Source of the DNA: Deltaproteobacteria bacterium
GTDB lineage: Bacteria; Myxococcota_A; UBA9042; PHBI01
NCBI GenBank assembly: GCA_020632715.1
Contig: JACKFA010000009.1
Coordinates: 382,978 to 446,977, forward strand
Direction of reading: 5' to 3'
DNA: 64,000 nt
Shown here: piece by piece, positions 1 to 9,725 of the stretch
Layout: each line of letters starts with the position of its first letter
Position numbering within the stretch: the first letter of the stretch is position 1
Notes under the pieces: generated by a model
The model's input: only the letters and a program-made list of their open reading frames with translations
Database searches by the model: none
What the model was told of the DNA's origin: nothing
Made by a program: the position numbers and the translations under genes

Positions 1-617
1 GGGATGACCACGAGCAGCGAGAGCACGCTCACGATGATGGCGCGCCGGCGGACGCCCTCGATGAGGAGCATCGTCGCCGCGACGAAGATGAGCATGAGCG
101 CCGTCCCGAGGTCCGGCTGCAGCAGGATGAGCGGCATCGGGAGCATCACGATGGCCGCGGGCTTCAGGAGGTCGCGCAGGTCGTAGGGGGACGGGTCCGG
201 CTGCCCCTCGCCCGGGAGGCGCTCCTTGTCGGCGTGGATGTAGCGCGCGAGCGCGAGGATCGTGCCGAGCTTCGCGAACTCGGAGGCCTGGATGTTGAAC
301 GCGCCGAGGTGGATCCAGCGCTTGAACTCCATCTGCTCCTCGGCGGTGCCGATGAGCAGCGTCAGCACGAGGAGCGCGACGCACACCGCGTAGAACATGT
401 AGGCGGCGCGCTCGATGAGGCGGAGGTCGATGATGGCCGCGCCGAAGAACACGGCGCCGCCGATGACGATCCAGATGACCTGGCGCTGATAGTAGTCGCC
501 GCCCGCGTAGTAGTTCGCGTTCGACTGCGCGAGGAGGCTCACGGCCGCGAGCGCGAGCATCACGATGAACGCGAGGATGTTCGTCCGGTCGAGGAACGAG
601 CTCTGGCCGCGCTTCAA
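1..617 (-). CDS. rodA: RodA, SEDS peptidoglycan glycosyltransferase (3' end outside window)
   Basis: RodA polymerises glycan strands from lipid II together with PBP2 in the elongasome, in the inner membrane. Reading the minus strand from 617 gives a start KRGQSSFLDRTNIL followed by several hydrophobic helices, then LQPDLGTALMLIF, the characteristic SEDS motif around the catalytic Asp. About 205 residues are visible; the C-terminal half lies beyond the window edge. The start is a TTG at 617-615 that overlaps the TGA of the PBP2 gene (TTGA), implying translational coupling; no ATG fits better because the next one (codon 20) lies inside the first membrane helix. Last gene of the mreBCD-mrdA-rodA run. 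Family assignment is secure; the TTG start is inferred. Confidence 0.9.
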   Translation of the reverse strand, partial: MKRGQSSFLDRTNILAFIVMLALAAVSLLAQSNANYYAGGDYYQRQVIWIVIGGAVFFGAAIIDLRLIERAAYMFYAVCVALLVLTLLIGTAEEQMEFKRWIHLGAFNIQASEFAKLGTILALARYIHADKERLPGEGQPDPSPYDLRDLLKPAAIVMLPMPLILLQPDLGTALMLIFVAATMLLIEGVRRRAIIVSVLSLLVVI

Positions 618-2839
618 GGGGGCCCCCCGGCGCTCGCGTGCTCGTGATCGAGGTCGCCGCCGTGGTCGTGGCCTGCGTGCTCGTCGTCCTCGAGGTCGCC
701 GGGCGCGATGGGGCGCGGGTGGTAGAGCCCGAGGCGGAGCCACGCCTCGAGGATCACCTTCGCGACGGGGGCCGCGTTGTGACCGCCGCCGCGGCCGTGC
801 TCGAGGAAGACGACCACGACGATCTGCGGGTCGTCGGCCGGCGCGTAGGCGGCGAACCAGGCGTGGTCGTCCTTCAGCCAGCGCCGGAGCTCCTCGTCGG
901 CGCCGGGGCGCGACTGCGCGGCCTCGGCCGTGCCCGTCTTGCCGGCGACCACGACCGTGTCGAGGCGCGCCTCCTTGCCGGTGCCGTTCGAGTCGTTGAC
1001 CACGCGCACGAGGCCCTCGCGGATGGTCGCGAGCTCCTCCGGCGTCGCGGCGAGGCGCGCCTCCTCGACCGGGAGGAAGCGCTGCACGACCTGGCCGTTC
1101 TCGTTCAGGTAGGCGTCGACGAGCCGCGCCTGCATGAGGTGCCCGCCGTTCGCCACCGCGGCGAACGCGCGCGCGACCTGGAGCGGCGACGCGGTGAGCG
1201 CGCCCTGGCCGATCGCCGTCGAGAGCGTGAGGCCCGGCTGGAAGCCGAGGGGCGTCGTCTCGTGGAACGCCTTCGTCGGGACGCGCCCGGTGCGCTCGCC
1301 GATCTCGATGCCGGTCGCCTCGCCGAAGCCGAACATCTCGCCGTAGTGGGCGAGGCGGTCCATGCCGATCTTCTCGCCGAGCTTGTAGAAGTACACGTCG
1401 CAGGAGCCCTTGATGGCCTCCTCCATGTTCACGTAGCCGTGGCCCGAGCGCGCGTGGCAGCGGAAGCGGCGCCCCGCGAACTCGTAGTAGCCGGGGCAGT
1501 GCATCGTGTCCTCGGGGGTCACGAGCCCGAGGTCGAGCCCGGCGAGCGACGTCACGATCTTGTACACGGAGCCAGGCGCGAACGCGGTCAGCGCCTTGTT
1601 CATCATCGGGTGGTAGGGGTTCGCCGCGGTCTCCTCCCAGACGTCCTTCGGGATCCCCTGCGACCACACGTTCGGGTCGTAGCCGGGCGTCGAGTAGAGC
1701 GCGAGCACGGCCCCCGTGCGCGGATCGAGCGCCACCGCGGCGCCCGAGCGCTGGTAGCGCATCGCCTGCCGCACCTCGCGCTGGAGCTTCGCGTCGATGG
1801 TGAGGCGCACGTCGAGCCCGGACTCGGCCGGCCGGAACCCGCGCACGAGCGACTTGTCCGCGCCCTTGAAGTACTCCGCCTCGCCGGCGCGCCCGCGCAG
1901 CACCGACTCGAGCGCCGCCTCGACCCCGGCGCGGCCGACGCGCGCGTCGAGCGGGTAGACCCCGGGCGACGCCGCGCGATCCTCGGCCGTCACGAGGTTC
2001 ATGTAGCCGAGGAGATGCGAGGCGATGAACGGCTGCGGGTAGGTGCGGACGAACTCCGTCTCGATGTGCACCCCCGGGAGCTCGCTCAGCGACGACTTCA
2101 AGACGGCGACCTCGTCCGTGAAGCGCCGCTTGCACTCCGGGCACTGGAGGTTGTGGTCGAGCGCCTGCAGGAGCCCGCCGTCGTTCGGGCACACGGGGGC
2201 CGTGACGTAGCTGCGCTTGCACTTCGGGCAGGTCGCGCTGTGCTTGTCGGCGTCCCAGGTGAGGCGCGCGCCGTCGTGCGGGCAGCGCTCCGCGTCGCCC
2301 GTGACCGCCTCGTGGACGATGCCGCAGACGGGGCACTGGAGGAGCGCGTTGGCGGCGGCGGTCTCGGGCGTCACGAGCGCGAGATCGTTGCCGTCGTAGG
2401 GGCACGTCGTCGACACGAGGGGGCGCCCGAGCTCGATCTCGATCCAGCCCTGCTTGTTCTCGAGGTGGTCTTCGATCTCGTGCTCGAGCTGGTCCTTCTC
2501 GGCGTGCGTGAGCGTGAGGATCGCCGCGAGCCGGTTCATCACGGGCGCCCGGACGGCCGGGTCGCGGAGCGCGTGCGGGAGGATCTTCAGGTGGAAGGCC
2601 GCGACGTTCTTCGCGAGCACCTCGCCGTTCTGATCGAGGATCTTGCCGCGCCGCGCGGGCAGGCGCTCGGTCGTCGTGAAGCTCACGCGCGCCCGCTCGC
2701 GGTACTCGTCGCCGCGGACGATCTGGATCCAGAAGAAGCGCCCCATGAGGACCACGAAGAGCACCGTGAACATCACGACGACGATCGCGAAGCGGCGCCG
2801 GATGCGCATGTCCTCGGTGTCGGCGATCATCGCGTTCAC
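614..2839 (-). CDS. mrdA: Penicillin-binding protein 2 with Cys-rich insert and His-rich tail
   Basis: Class B transpeptidase that crosslinks peptidoglycan during cell elongation, partner of RodA. One N-terminal membrane segment (residues about 17-37) is followed by the pedestal domain and a transpeptidase domain with the SxxK motif SVYK (S424 nucleophile, K427), the SxD motif SCD (479-481) and KTG (634-636). The 741-residue length exceeds the usual 600-650. The excess is an insert at residues about 145-240 holding nine cysteines in alternating CPxDG and CPxC motifs (C146, C169/C172, C186, C204/C207, C217, C233/C236), like tandem zinc ribbons, and a C-terminal tail rich in His, Asp and Glu (about 715-736). 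Its start overlaps the end of mreD (ATGA). The PBP2 call is firm; zinc binding by the insert is inference. Confidence 0.95.
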   Translation of the reverse strand: MNAMIADTEDMRIRRRFAIVVVMFTVLFVVLMGRFFWIQIVRGDEYRERARVSFTTTERLPARRGKILDQNGEVLAKNVAAFHLKILPHALRDPAVRAPVMNRLAAILTLTHAEKDQLEHEIEDHLENKQGWIEIELGRPLVSTTCPYDGNDLALVTPETAAANALLQCPVCGIVHEAVTGDAERCPHDGARLTWDADKHSATCPKCKRSYVTAPVCPNDGGLLQALDHNLQCPECKRRFTDEVAVLKSSLSELPGVHIETEFVRTYPQPFIASHLLGYMNLVTAEDRAASPGVYPLDARVGRAGVEAALESVLRGRAGEAEYFKGADKSLVRGFRPAESGLDVRLTIDAKLQREVRQAMRYQRSGAAVALDPRTGAVLALYSTPGYDPNVWSQGIPKDVWEETAANPYHPMMNKALTAFAPGSVYKIVTSLAGLDLGLVTPEDTMHCPGYYEFAGRRFRCHARSGHGYVNMEEAIKGSCDVYFYKLGEKIGMDRLAHYGEMFGFGEATGIEIGERTGRVPTKAFHETTPLGFQPGLTLSTAIGQGALTASPLQVARAFAAVANGGHLMQARLVDAYLNENGQVVQRFLPVEEARLAATPEELATIREGLVRVVNDSNGTGKEARLDTVVVAGKTGTAEAAQSRPGADEELRRWLKDDHAWFAAYAPADDPQIVVVVFLEHGRGGGHNAAPVAKVILEAWLRLGLYHPRPIAPGDLEDDEHAGHDHGGDLDHEHASAGGPP

Positions 2840-3357
2840 AGGAACACCGAGTCCGTCTTGCGCGTGGTCAGCGCGTCGAGGCGGTCCATGAGCCAGAACA
2901 CGATGATGCCGAACGGCGCCGTCATCAGGGCCTGCGGGATCATCGACACGAGGATGAGGCCGGGGCCGCTCTCGCCGTCGCCGAAGTCGCGCACGAAGAC
3001 GAGCGAGAGCACGAGCTCGACGATCGACGCGCCGAGGCTGAACACGAACGAGACGAGCATGGCCCCGACGGGGCCGCGGAGGACGAGGCGGCGCGAGAGG
3101 CGGAAGGACACGAGGTAGGCGATGGCGCCAATCTCCATGTACATGCCGACGGGCGAGCCGAGGGAGAAGCCGTCCTTCAGGAGCCCGAGGAGGAGCGCCA
3201 CGCCGAGCCCGCGCCCGAAGCTCGAGGTGAGCCCGAGGTAGATCGTCATGCAGAGGACGAGGTCGGGCACGTAGCGCGCGACGCCGAGCTCGTAGAGCAG
3301 CGGCGAGAGCAGCGCGAGCAGGAAGAACCCGAGCAGGACGACCGCGAGGTTCCTCAT
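2836..3357 (-). CDS. mreD: Rod shape-determining protein MreD
   Basis: Small integral membrane protein of the elongasome that works with MreB and MreC. The 173 residues are almost entirely hydrophobic helices (about five or six) separated by short basic loops such as FRLSRRLVLRG, which fits the MreD family in length and topology. Sequence conservation in this family is low, so the call leans on position: it overlaps mreC upstream (ATGA at 3354-3357) and mrdA downstream, the canonical mreC-mreD-mrdA order. An internal LTSSFGRGLGVALLLGLLKDGFSLG stretch contains the G-x-x-x-D pattern common in MreD. No alternative identity fits as well. Confidence 0.88.
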   Translation of the reverse strand: MRNLAVVLLGFFLLALLSPLLYELGVARYVPDLVLCMTIYLGLTSSFGRGLGVALLLGLLKDGFSLGSPVGMYMEIGAIAYLVSFRLSRRLVLRGPVGAMLVSFVFSLGASIVELVLSLVFVRDFGDGESGPGLILVSMIPQALMTAPFGIIVFWLMDRLDALTTRKTDSVFL

Positions 3358-4223
3358 GGCGTCTCCGGCGCCGGGCGCGCGACGGGGTCGGACTTCACGT
3401 CGACGATGACGTGCACGATGTCGAGGTCGCTGAAGTTCACGGCCGGCGTGACCTCGAGCTCGTACTCGACGTCGCGCTGCCGCTCCTCGAGCGAGCGGAT
3501 GTAGCCGACCTTGAGCCCCGGCGGGAAGACCTTGTCGTACCCGGAGGTCACGAGGAGATCGCCCTTCTCGAGGGGCTCGGCCTTGTGGAGGTAGCTCATG
3601 CGCGACACGTAGCTCGACGGCGAGCTGGTGCCGGTCACCGTGCCGATGACGCGCTTGCCGAAGACCTTCACGTTGACGGTCGAGCGGGCGTCGACGAGGA
3701 GCATGACCTCGGCGACGTCGCCGGCGACGCGGTGGACGCGCCCGACGACGCCGTCGGAGTCGATGACGGGCATGTCCTCGCGGACCGTGCCGTCGCCGAC
3801 GTCGAGGGCGATGCGGAGGACGCGCGCGTAGGGGGAGACGTCCTTCCCGACGATGTGCGCGCCGACGGTCACGAGCTCGGGGCGCTCGCGCTTGAAGTCG
3901 AGCATCTCGCGGAGCTGCTGGTTCTCGAGCTCGAGCTGGCTCGCGCGGTCGGCGTGCTCCTTCAGGAGGCCGATCTCGTCGTGCAGGCGCTCGTTCTCCT
4001 CGTGCACGTCGACGAGCGCGACGTAGCCGTCCCAGATGTCGGTGAGGCCGCGCATGACGCGCGACGCCGCGCGCTGCACGGGGCTCGTCACCTTCATGAG
4101 GGCGACCTCGACGACGGTCGTCTTCCGCGGCGAGCGCCCGTGGACGTAGAGCAGGAAGAGCGGCACCGTCAGGCCGAAGAAGGCCAGGAACGCGGGACGA
4201 TGGCGCTGGAAGAACTCACGCAC
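3354..4223 (-). CDS. mreC: Rod shape-determining protein MreC
   Basis: Bitopic scaffold protein that links cytoplasmic MreB to periplasmic PBP2. Of the 289 residues, an N-terminal membrane helix at about 12-28 (FLAFFGLTVPLFLLYVHG) is followed by a helical coiled-coil region (about 68-108, rich in Glu/Leu, ending at QLREMLDFKRERPE) and two beta-barrel subdomains with typical MreC strings such as DVSPYARVLRIALDVGDG and VIDSDGVVGRV. A short Pro/Ala tail ends the protein. It lies 191 bp downstream of mreB and overlaps mreD by 4 bp. Length and domain order match the family. Confidence 0.95.
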   Translation of the reverse strand: MREFFQRHRPAFLAFFGLTVPLFLLYVHGRSPRKTTVVEVALMKVTSPVQRAASRVMRGLTDIWDGYVALVDVHEENERLHDEIGLLKEHADRASQLELENQQLREMLDFKRERPELVTVGAHIVGKDVSPYARVLRIALDVGDGTVREDMPVIDSDGVVGRVHRVAGDVAEVMLLVDARSTVNVKVFGKRVIGTVTGTSSPSSYVSRMSYLHKAEPLEKGDLLVTSGYDKVFPPGLKVGYIRSLEERQRDVEYELEVTPAVNFSDLDIVHVIVDVKSDPVARPAPETP

Positions 4224-4414
4224 GTGCGGCTACCTACCTGACGCCCGCGCGGCGCAGCAGGGCCGCCGGTGCGTCCAGGGCCGCGACGATACTACGGTTT
4301 TCCGCCGAGTCGAGAACCGGTGCGCCCCAGCGCCCGTCGGCCTCGAAACCCGCGCGCGGCACCGCCCGGTGTTCGTTCCCCATACTCTCCGGCTCCCCGA
4401 CGCGGCGCCCGCGG

Positions 4415-5449
<1,035 letters not shown>

Positions 5450-5649
5450 GGACTCCCTGAGGCCGAACGAGCCGGCTTCCTAGCAGAAGCGGCGGGGTCC
5501 TGCCAGAACGAGTGCATCATGCCCCCTCCCAAAGGGGCGCCCAATGCGAAGTTGACGTTTCCCGAGCGCATGCGCTAGTTACCGCGCTCCGTTCGGGAGG
5601 GCCCCTAACACGTGGCCCGAACGACGTCATCCCGGACGGCCAGAGACCG
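5450..5649. promoter_or_regulatory. Divergent promoter region between mreB and the SurA/PpiD-like gene
   Basis: This 200-bp gap separates two divergently transcribed genes, so it must carry both promoters. On the plus strand TTGACG at 5552-5557 is a good -35 match, but no convincing -10 hexamer follows at the usual spacing (the best is TAGTTA at 5576). CCCCTCCCAAAGGGG at 5523-5537 can form a short hairpin. No clear minus-strand promoter was recognised. Weakly supported apart from the geometry. Confidence 0.4.
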
Positions 5650-7560
5650 ATGCTCGACATCCTGCGCAAGCACTCTCGATCGTTCCTGATCTACCTCGTG
5701 TTCACGATCCTCATCATCGTGTTCGCGTTCACGTTCGGCGCGATCTCGCCCGACCAGGCGTGCGGCGGCCGGGGCGGCCCGGGCAGCACGGCGGTCGTGG
5801 CCGAGGTCGACGGGCGGGAGGTCGGCATGCAGGACGTCGCCGTCGCCGACGCGCTGTCGTACAGCCCGCCGTCGCCGCGCAACAACTCGCAGAACGCCGG
5901 CGCCTACATGCAGCGCTACCAGGCGACGCGCCTCGGCCAGCTGGGGCTCACCGGGCCCTACTCGGGCGCGCGCTTCGGTCGCGACCCGCGCGAGATCGGG
6001 CCCATCAAGTTCCAGAAGCTCGTCGACGAGCTGGTCGAGACGCGGCTCGTCGCGCAGTACGCGCGCGAGCACGGCATGTCGATCACGAACGAGGAGATGA
6101 GCCAGCGGCTGACGCTCCTCACCGAGCAGTTCAAGAGCGAGGAGACCGGCGAGTTCGATGAGACCGCCTGGAACAACTTCATCCGCGGATCGCTCCAGAC
6201 GGGGCCGCCGGCGTTCGAGGCGTTCGTGAAGGAGGAGCTCCTGCGCGAGCGCGTGATCGAGCTCATGGTCGGCGCGGTGAGCGCGAGCCAGACGGAGATC
6301 GAGGCGGAGCACAAGCTCTCGGCGGAGACGGTCAAGGTCGAGTACGTGACGTTCGACAAGCGCTCGGTGGCGCCCTTCGTGCCGGTCGCGGGCGACGAGC
6401 TCGACAACTGGATCGCGGGCCATCAGGAGCAGATCGCCGCCGCGTACGACAAGAAGAAGGATACGGACTACACGACCCCGAAGAAGTGGTCGCTGCGGGT
6501 CATCAAGCTCGACGCGCCGGACGTCGAGGCGGCGGCGGCGGACGCGACGCCCGAGCAGAAGACGGCCCTCGAGGCGCAGCGCGCCGAGGCGAAGACGAAG
6601 GCGGAGGCGCTGCGGACCGAGCTCGCCACGGCCCTCGAGGCGGCGAAGGCCGAGCCGGTCGGCGAGGACGGGGTCGACCCGGTCACGAAGGCGTTCGCGA
6701 CCTTCGCCGAGGCGAACAGCACGGCGCCGAGCAAGGCGACCGGCGGGCTGCTCGCGCAGCCGGTGAGCGAGAAGGACCTGGGCGCGCCGCCGTTCGGCGC
6801 CGCCATCGCGACGGCCGTGCCGACGCTCGCGGACGGCGAGCTGAGCGGTGTCCTCGAGACGCCCGACGCCTTCTGGATCGTGCGCGTCGAGGGCACCATG
6901 CCGGCCGTCACGAAGACGCTCGACGACGTGCGGCTCGAGCTCGGGAAGTCGCTCCTCCGCGACGAGAAGGCGGAGGCGTTCGCGGCGACGCTCGCGGACG
7001 CGGTGCTCGCCGAGGCGAAGAAGGACCCGGCGAAGAAGCTCGCGGACGTGCTCGCCGAGGTGGCGAAGCAGTACCCCGGCGAGGGCGGCAAGGCCCTCGA
7101 GGTGAAGGAGTCGCAGCCGTTCTCGCGGCTCAAGAGCTACGGGCCGGGGCTCCCGACGCAGGTGCCGTTCATCGGCGGCGTCGGGCAGAGCGCGGACTTC
7201 GTGAAGGCCGCCTTCGCGGCGAGCGAGGCGCAGCCGGTCATCGACATCAGCGAGGCGATCGAGCCCTACAAGCACCGCGTCGTGGCGCGCTTCCTCGAGA
7301 AGAAGGCGGCGGAGCCGCTGACCGCGGACGAGAAGAAGGAGATCGAGGAGCGGCTCACGTTCGAGAAGCAGCGTCGCATCTACCGCGGCTGGTACGAGAG
7401 CTACCTCGCGGCGAAGATGGCGGACGGCGACGTCGAGCTGACCTCGGACTACCAGGAGCAGCTGCGCCAGGAGCAGGAGGCCTACCGCCAGTCGGGCGGC
7501 GTGCTCCCGGGCGACATCCCGCCGCAGGGCGAGCCGCAGACGACGTCGACGACGCCGTGA
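5650..7560 (+). CDS. Membrane-anchored SurA/PpiD-type periplasmic chaperone (peptidyl-prolyl isomerase family)
   Basis: Probable folding factor for secreted or outer-membrane proteins. From the ATG at 5650 (636 residues) the protein begins MLDILRKHSRSFLIYLVFTI, a short basic stretch plus one membrane helix as in PpiD, then a SurA-N-like helical domain (VAEVDGREVGMQDV, about 60-220) and a long Lys/Glu/Ala-rich region. A segment near residues 370-420 (GGLLAQPVSEKDLG ... AFWIVRVEGTMP) resembles a degenerate parvulin core. A longer in-frame reading from 5512 adds 46 residues with no signal or domain, so the 5650 start before the membrane helix is preferred. The C-terminus is Gln/Pro/Thr-rich. Whether isomerase activity is retained cannot be judged from the sequence. 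Confidence 0.82.
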   Translation: MLDILRKHSRSFLIYLVFTILIIVFAFTFGAISPDQACGGRGGPGSTAVVAEVDGREVGMQDVAVADALSYSPPSPRNNSQNAGAYMQRYQATRLGQLGLTGPYSGARFGRDPREIGPIKFQKLVDELVETRLVAQYAREHGMSITNEEMSQRLTLLTEQFKSEETGEFDETAWNNFIRGSLQTGPPAFEAFVKEELLRERVIELMVGAVSASQTEIEAEHKLSAETVKVEYVTFDKRSVAPFVPVAGDELDNWIAGHQEQIAAAYDKKKDTDYTTPKKWSLRVIKLDAPDVEAAAADATPEQKTALEAQRAEAKTKAEALRTELATALEAAKAEPVGEDGVDPVTKAFATFAEANSTAPSKATGGLLAQPVSEKDLGAPPFGAAIATAVPTLADGELSGVLETPDAFWIVRVEGTMPAVTKTLDDVRLELGKSLLRDEKAEAFAATLADAVLAEAKKDPAKKLADVLAEVAKQYPGEGGKALEVKESQPFSRLKSYGPGLPTQVPFIGGVGQSADFVKAAFAASEAQPVIDISEAIEPYKHRVVARFLEKKAAEPLTADEKKEIEERLTFEKQRRIYRGWYESYLAAKMADGDVELTSDYQEQLRQEQEAYRQSGGVLPGDIPPQGEPQTTSTTP

Positions 7561-7656
7561 TCGAGGCGCCGCGCGCCCGCGGTCGCGCGAGAGTGGCTGC
7601 GCCCGGCGCGGGCGGCGACGTCCGCGGCGTCCCTCCGTCACGAGGACGATGACACC

Positions 7657-8112
7657 GTGCAAGACCTGCCCGCGACCTCCGCGACCGACGCCGCGAGGCG
7701 GCTGATGACCCTCTTCGAGGGGCAGCCGAGCGCGCTCCTGAACTACCTCGTGAGCCAGCTCACGGCGGTCCGGAGCCAGGCGCAGACGATGATGGGGCTC
7801 TGCGGCCTCATCATCACGGTCACGGGGTTCTCGGGGCCGAGGATGGTGACGGCGGCGTCGTTCTCGGCCATCGCGATGGTGATGGGCATCGCGCTGACGC
7901 TGATCGCGGCGATCATCTGCCTGAACGTGATGACGGCCATCCGGTGGGTGTCGCAGGAGCTCGAGGACGACCTGGTCGCGACGATCGTGCGGGTCATCGA
8001 GCGGCGCGACACGCAGCTCAGGCGGACCACGATCGCCGGGGCGTTCGTCGCCGGGGGGCTGACGTGCTACCTCGCCGCTGTCGCGGCGGCGGCGTTCGTC
8101 GGGAATGGCTGA
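7657..8112 (+). CDS. Small three-helix membrane protein, unknown function
   Basis: A 151-residue protein from a GTG at 7657. It has a soluble amphipathic N-terminus (about 1-38, with LLNYLVSQLTAVRSQAQTM), two closely spaced membrane helices (about 42-60 and 66-92), a charged cytoplasmic-looking segment (about 95-125, ELEDDLVATIVRVIERRDTQ) and a final hydrophobic helix (about 128-148). I do not recognise the family. The layout, an N-terminal helix running into paired membrane helices, vaguely resembles small SLATT or Pycsar-TM-type membrane proteins, but no motif supports that. It follows the chaperone by 96 bp on the same strand and converges on the cupin gene 49 bp away. Confidence 0.65.
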   Translation: MQDLPATSATDAARRLMTLFEGQPSALLNYLVSQLTAVRSQAQTMMGLCGLIITVTGFSGPRMVTAASFSAIAMVMGIALTLIAAIICLNVMTAIRWVSQELEDDLVATIVRVIERRDTQLRRTTIAGAFVAGGLTCYLAAVAAAAFVGNG

Positions 8113-8161
8113 CGGCGCCTACCCCGACGCCGTCTGCGCGCGGCCGGGTCATGTGTGGCAC

Positions 8162-8488
8162 TCAGACGAAGACGACCGTCAGCAGGAGCGCGCTGTCCTC
8201 GGTCGCCTCGAGCGCGTGCGGTGTGCGCGGACCGAGGTGGATCAGCTCCCCCGCCGCGATCACGTGCGCCGTACCGCCCACCGTCACGATGACCGCGCCT
8301 TCGAGGCACTGCAGCACGATGGGCCCGTCCACCAGATGCTCGGCGATGATCTTCGTCGCCGGCAGGACCATCCGGATGAGCTCGAAGTGCTGCGTCTTGA
8401 CCAGCGCCGCCGTCCGCTCCCCGGCGAGCAGCAAGCCCTCTCCGCGCACTGCGACGACCTCGCCCGGACCAACATGTTCCAACGCCAT
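8162..8488 (-). CDS. Small cupin-domain protein
   Basis: Single-domain cupin of 108 residues. The beta-barrel motifs are visible as AEHLVDGPIVLQCLEGAVIVTV, the conserved Gly-rich turn, and GELIHLGPRTPHALEATED with the second-motif His. The first motif lacks the usual HxH pair (it reads IIAEHLVDGP), so metal binding is uncertain. The ATG at 8488 is preferred over 8524 because AAGGAG lies about 8 nt upstream of it. Last gene of the minus-strand respiratory operon; 45 bp separate it from nnrS and those bases carry a tandem 15-bp repeat. Cupins often accompany NnrS in denitrification loci; a sensory or stabilising role is inference. Confidence 0.8.
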   Translation of the reverse strand: MALEHVGPGEVVAVRGEGLLLAGERTAALVKTQHFELIRMVLPATKIIAEHLVDGPIVLQCLEGAVIVTVGGTAHVIAAGELIHLGPRTPHALEATEDSALLLTVVFV

Positions 8489-8499
8489 GGGTGACTCCT

Positions 8500-8529
8500 T
8501 GAAAGACAACCTGATGGAAGACAACCTGA
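8500..8529 (-). repeat. Tandem 15-bp direct repeat upstream of the cupin gene
   Basis: On the plus strand TGAAAGACAACCTGA (8500-8514) is followed directly by TGGAAGACAACCTGA (8515-8529), one mismatch in 15. It lies in the 45-bp gap between nnrS and the cupin gene, immediately upstream of the cupin ribosome-binding site. It could be an operator, an RNA-binding site controlling translation, or a simple duplication. Confidence 0.75.
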
Positions 8530-8533
8530 AGGA

Positions 8534-9724
8534 CTATCCGGGCGCCCCGTCGACGCGTGGCCGCGTGAGGATCGGCCAGTACACCGCGACGAACAGCGCG
8601 AACGCGCACGACCACGCGATCCCCGAGACCACCAGCGCGCCCGTCAGGAGATGCGGCGACGCGAGCGGCAAGACGACCCGCGCCAAGGCGCCCACAGTCA
8701 CCAGTCCGAACGCCACCGACATCGAGCGCGGCAGGGTGAGAGGGCGCCCGGTGTGGCCGAGGCTCACGCGCGCCATCATCCCGAGCGTGAGCGTGCCGAG
8801 CGCGCCCACCGTGAGCGCGTGCAGCGGGGCCGAGCCGTAGAGCGCCGGGACCCAGCGCCCGAGGCCGAGCAGCAGGTAACCGACCCCGATCCACAGGTAG
8901 CCCAGATGGAGCACCCACAGGATGGGCGCCCGCCTCGTCCGGAGCGAGTCCCAGCCGGCGAGCCGCGCCAGGTTGGACGCGGCCGCGAGGAGCGCGACGA
9001 GGTCGGACGCGCGGCCGAGGCCGCCCAGCTGCACGAGCGGATAGGCCACGCTCGAGGCGATCGCGAGCGCGTCGAGCCACGGCCACGACCGCACCCGCGC
9101 GCCCGGAAGCGCGTTGCGCGTGAAGAATGGGATGACCCGCCCCCCCATCACGACCAGGAAGACCACCATCACCTCGACCGCGACCGTCATCGTCCAGAGC
9201 CGGAGCAGCGGCTCCAGGTGGAACAGCACGTTCACGCCGCCGAGCGCCAGCAGGAGCGCCACGAAGGGATAATTGCGCCGGCTCCCGGCGCGCCACAGGG
9301 GCAGCGCGAGGAAGAGGGCGAACACCGGCAGAAAGGCGACGTCGACCGTGGCCACGAGCCAGCCCGGGAGACGCGCGCCGACGAGCATGACGAGCCGGCC
9401 CAGGAGCCACAGGAGCGCGAGCCCCGCGAGCCGGCCGCCCGTCGGGGTACGCTGCTTCGTCCAGTTCCGCGCCGCCGTGAGGAGGAAGCCGGCGAGGACG
9501 GCTACCCCGAAGCCGAACACCATCTCGTGGGCGTGCCAGTCGGCGCCGCTCGCCGCCAGCGGCAAACGCGCCACGAAGAGCGCCAGCAGCCAGAGCACGA
9601 GCCACAGCGCCGCGAACGCGCCGGCCAGGAGGAAGAAGGGGCGGAACCCGAGGCCCCACACCGGCCGCTCGAAGAGCCCGGGCGCGCGCGCCCCGGGCGG
9701 CGCGATGTAGCGATCGATCTGCAT
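8534..9724 (-). CDS. nnrS: NnrS family membrane protein (nitric oxide stress / denitrification associated)
   Basis: NnrS is a polytopic haem- and copper-containing inner-membrane protein linked to nitric-oxide tolerance in denitrifiers. The 396-residue protein has about twelve hydrophobic helices and family motifs: the N-terminal LGFRPFFLLAG, DWHAHEMVFGFG with its conserved His residues, FLLTAARNWT and, near the C-terminal third, HALTVGALGTLTLGMMARVSLGHTGR. Start ATG at 9724 lies 1 nt after the stop of the TehA-like gene. The whole operon context (molybdoenzyme, Rieske, cytochrome b) suggests it protects or services a nitrogen-oxide respiratory enzyme. Confidence 0.93.
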   Translation of the reverse strand: MQIDRYIAPPGARAPGLFERPVWGLGFRPFFLLAGAFAALWLVLWLLALFVARLPLAASGADWHAHEMVFGFGVAVLAGFLLTAARNWTKQRTPTGGRLAGLALLWLLGRLVMLVGARLPGWLVATVDVAFLPVFALFLALPLWRAGSRRNYPFVALLLALGGVNVLFHLEPLLRLWTMTVAVEVMVVFLVVMGGRVIPFFTRNALPGARVRSWPWLDALAIASSVAYPLVQLGGLGRASDLVALLAAASNLARLAGWDSLRTRRAPILWVLHLGYLWIGVGYLLLGLGRWVPALYGSAPLHALTVGALGTLTLGMMARVSLGHTGRPLTLPRSMSVAFGLVTVGALARVVLPLASPHLLTGALVVSGIAWSCAFALFVAVYWPILTRPRVDGAPG

Positions 9725-9725
9725 A

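Noticed and set aside
638..3118. An 826-codon plus-strand reading opposite mrdA/mreD
   Set aside because: Composition is typical of an antisense shadow, and mrdA with its catalytic motifs explains the region.
5605..7662. A 685-codon minus-strand reading opposite the chaperone gene
   Set aside because: Leu/Arg-rich shadow without motifs; the plus-strand gene has a membrane helix and SurA-like domain.
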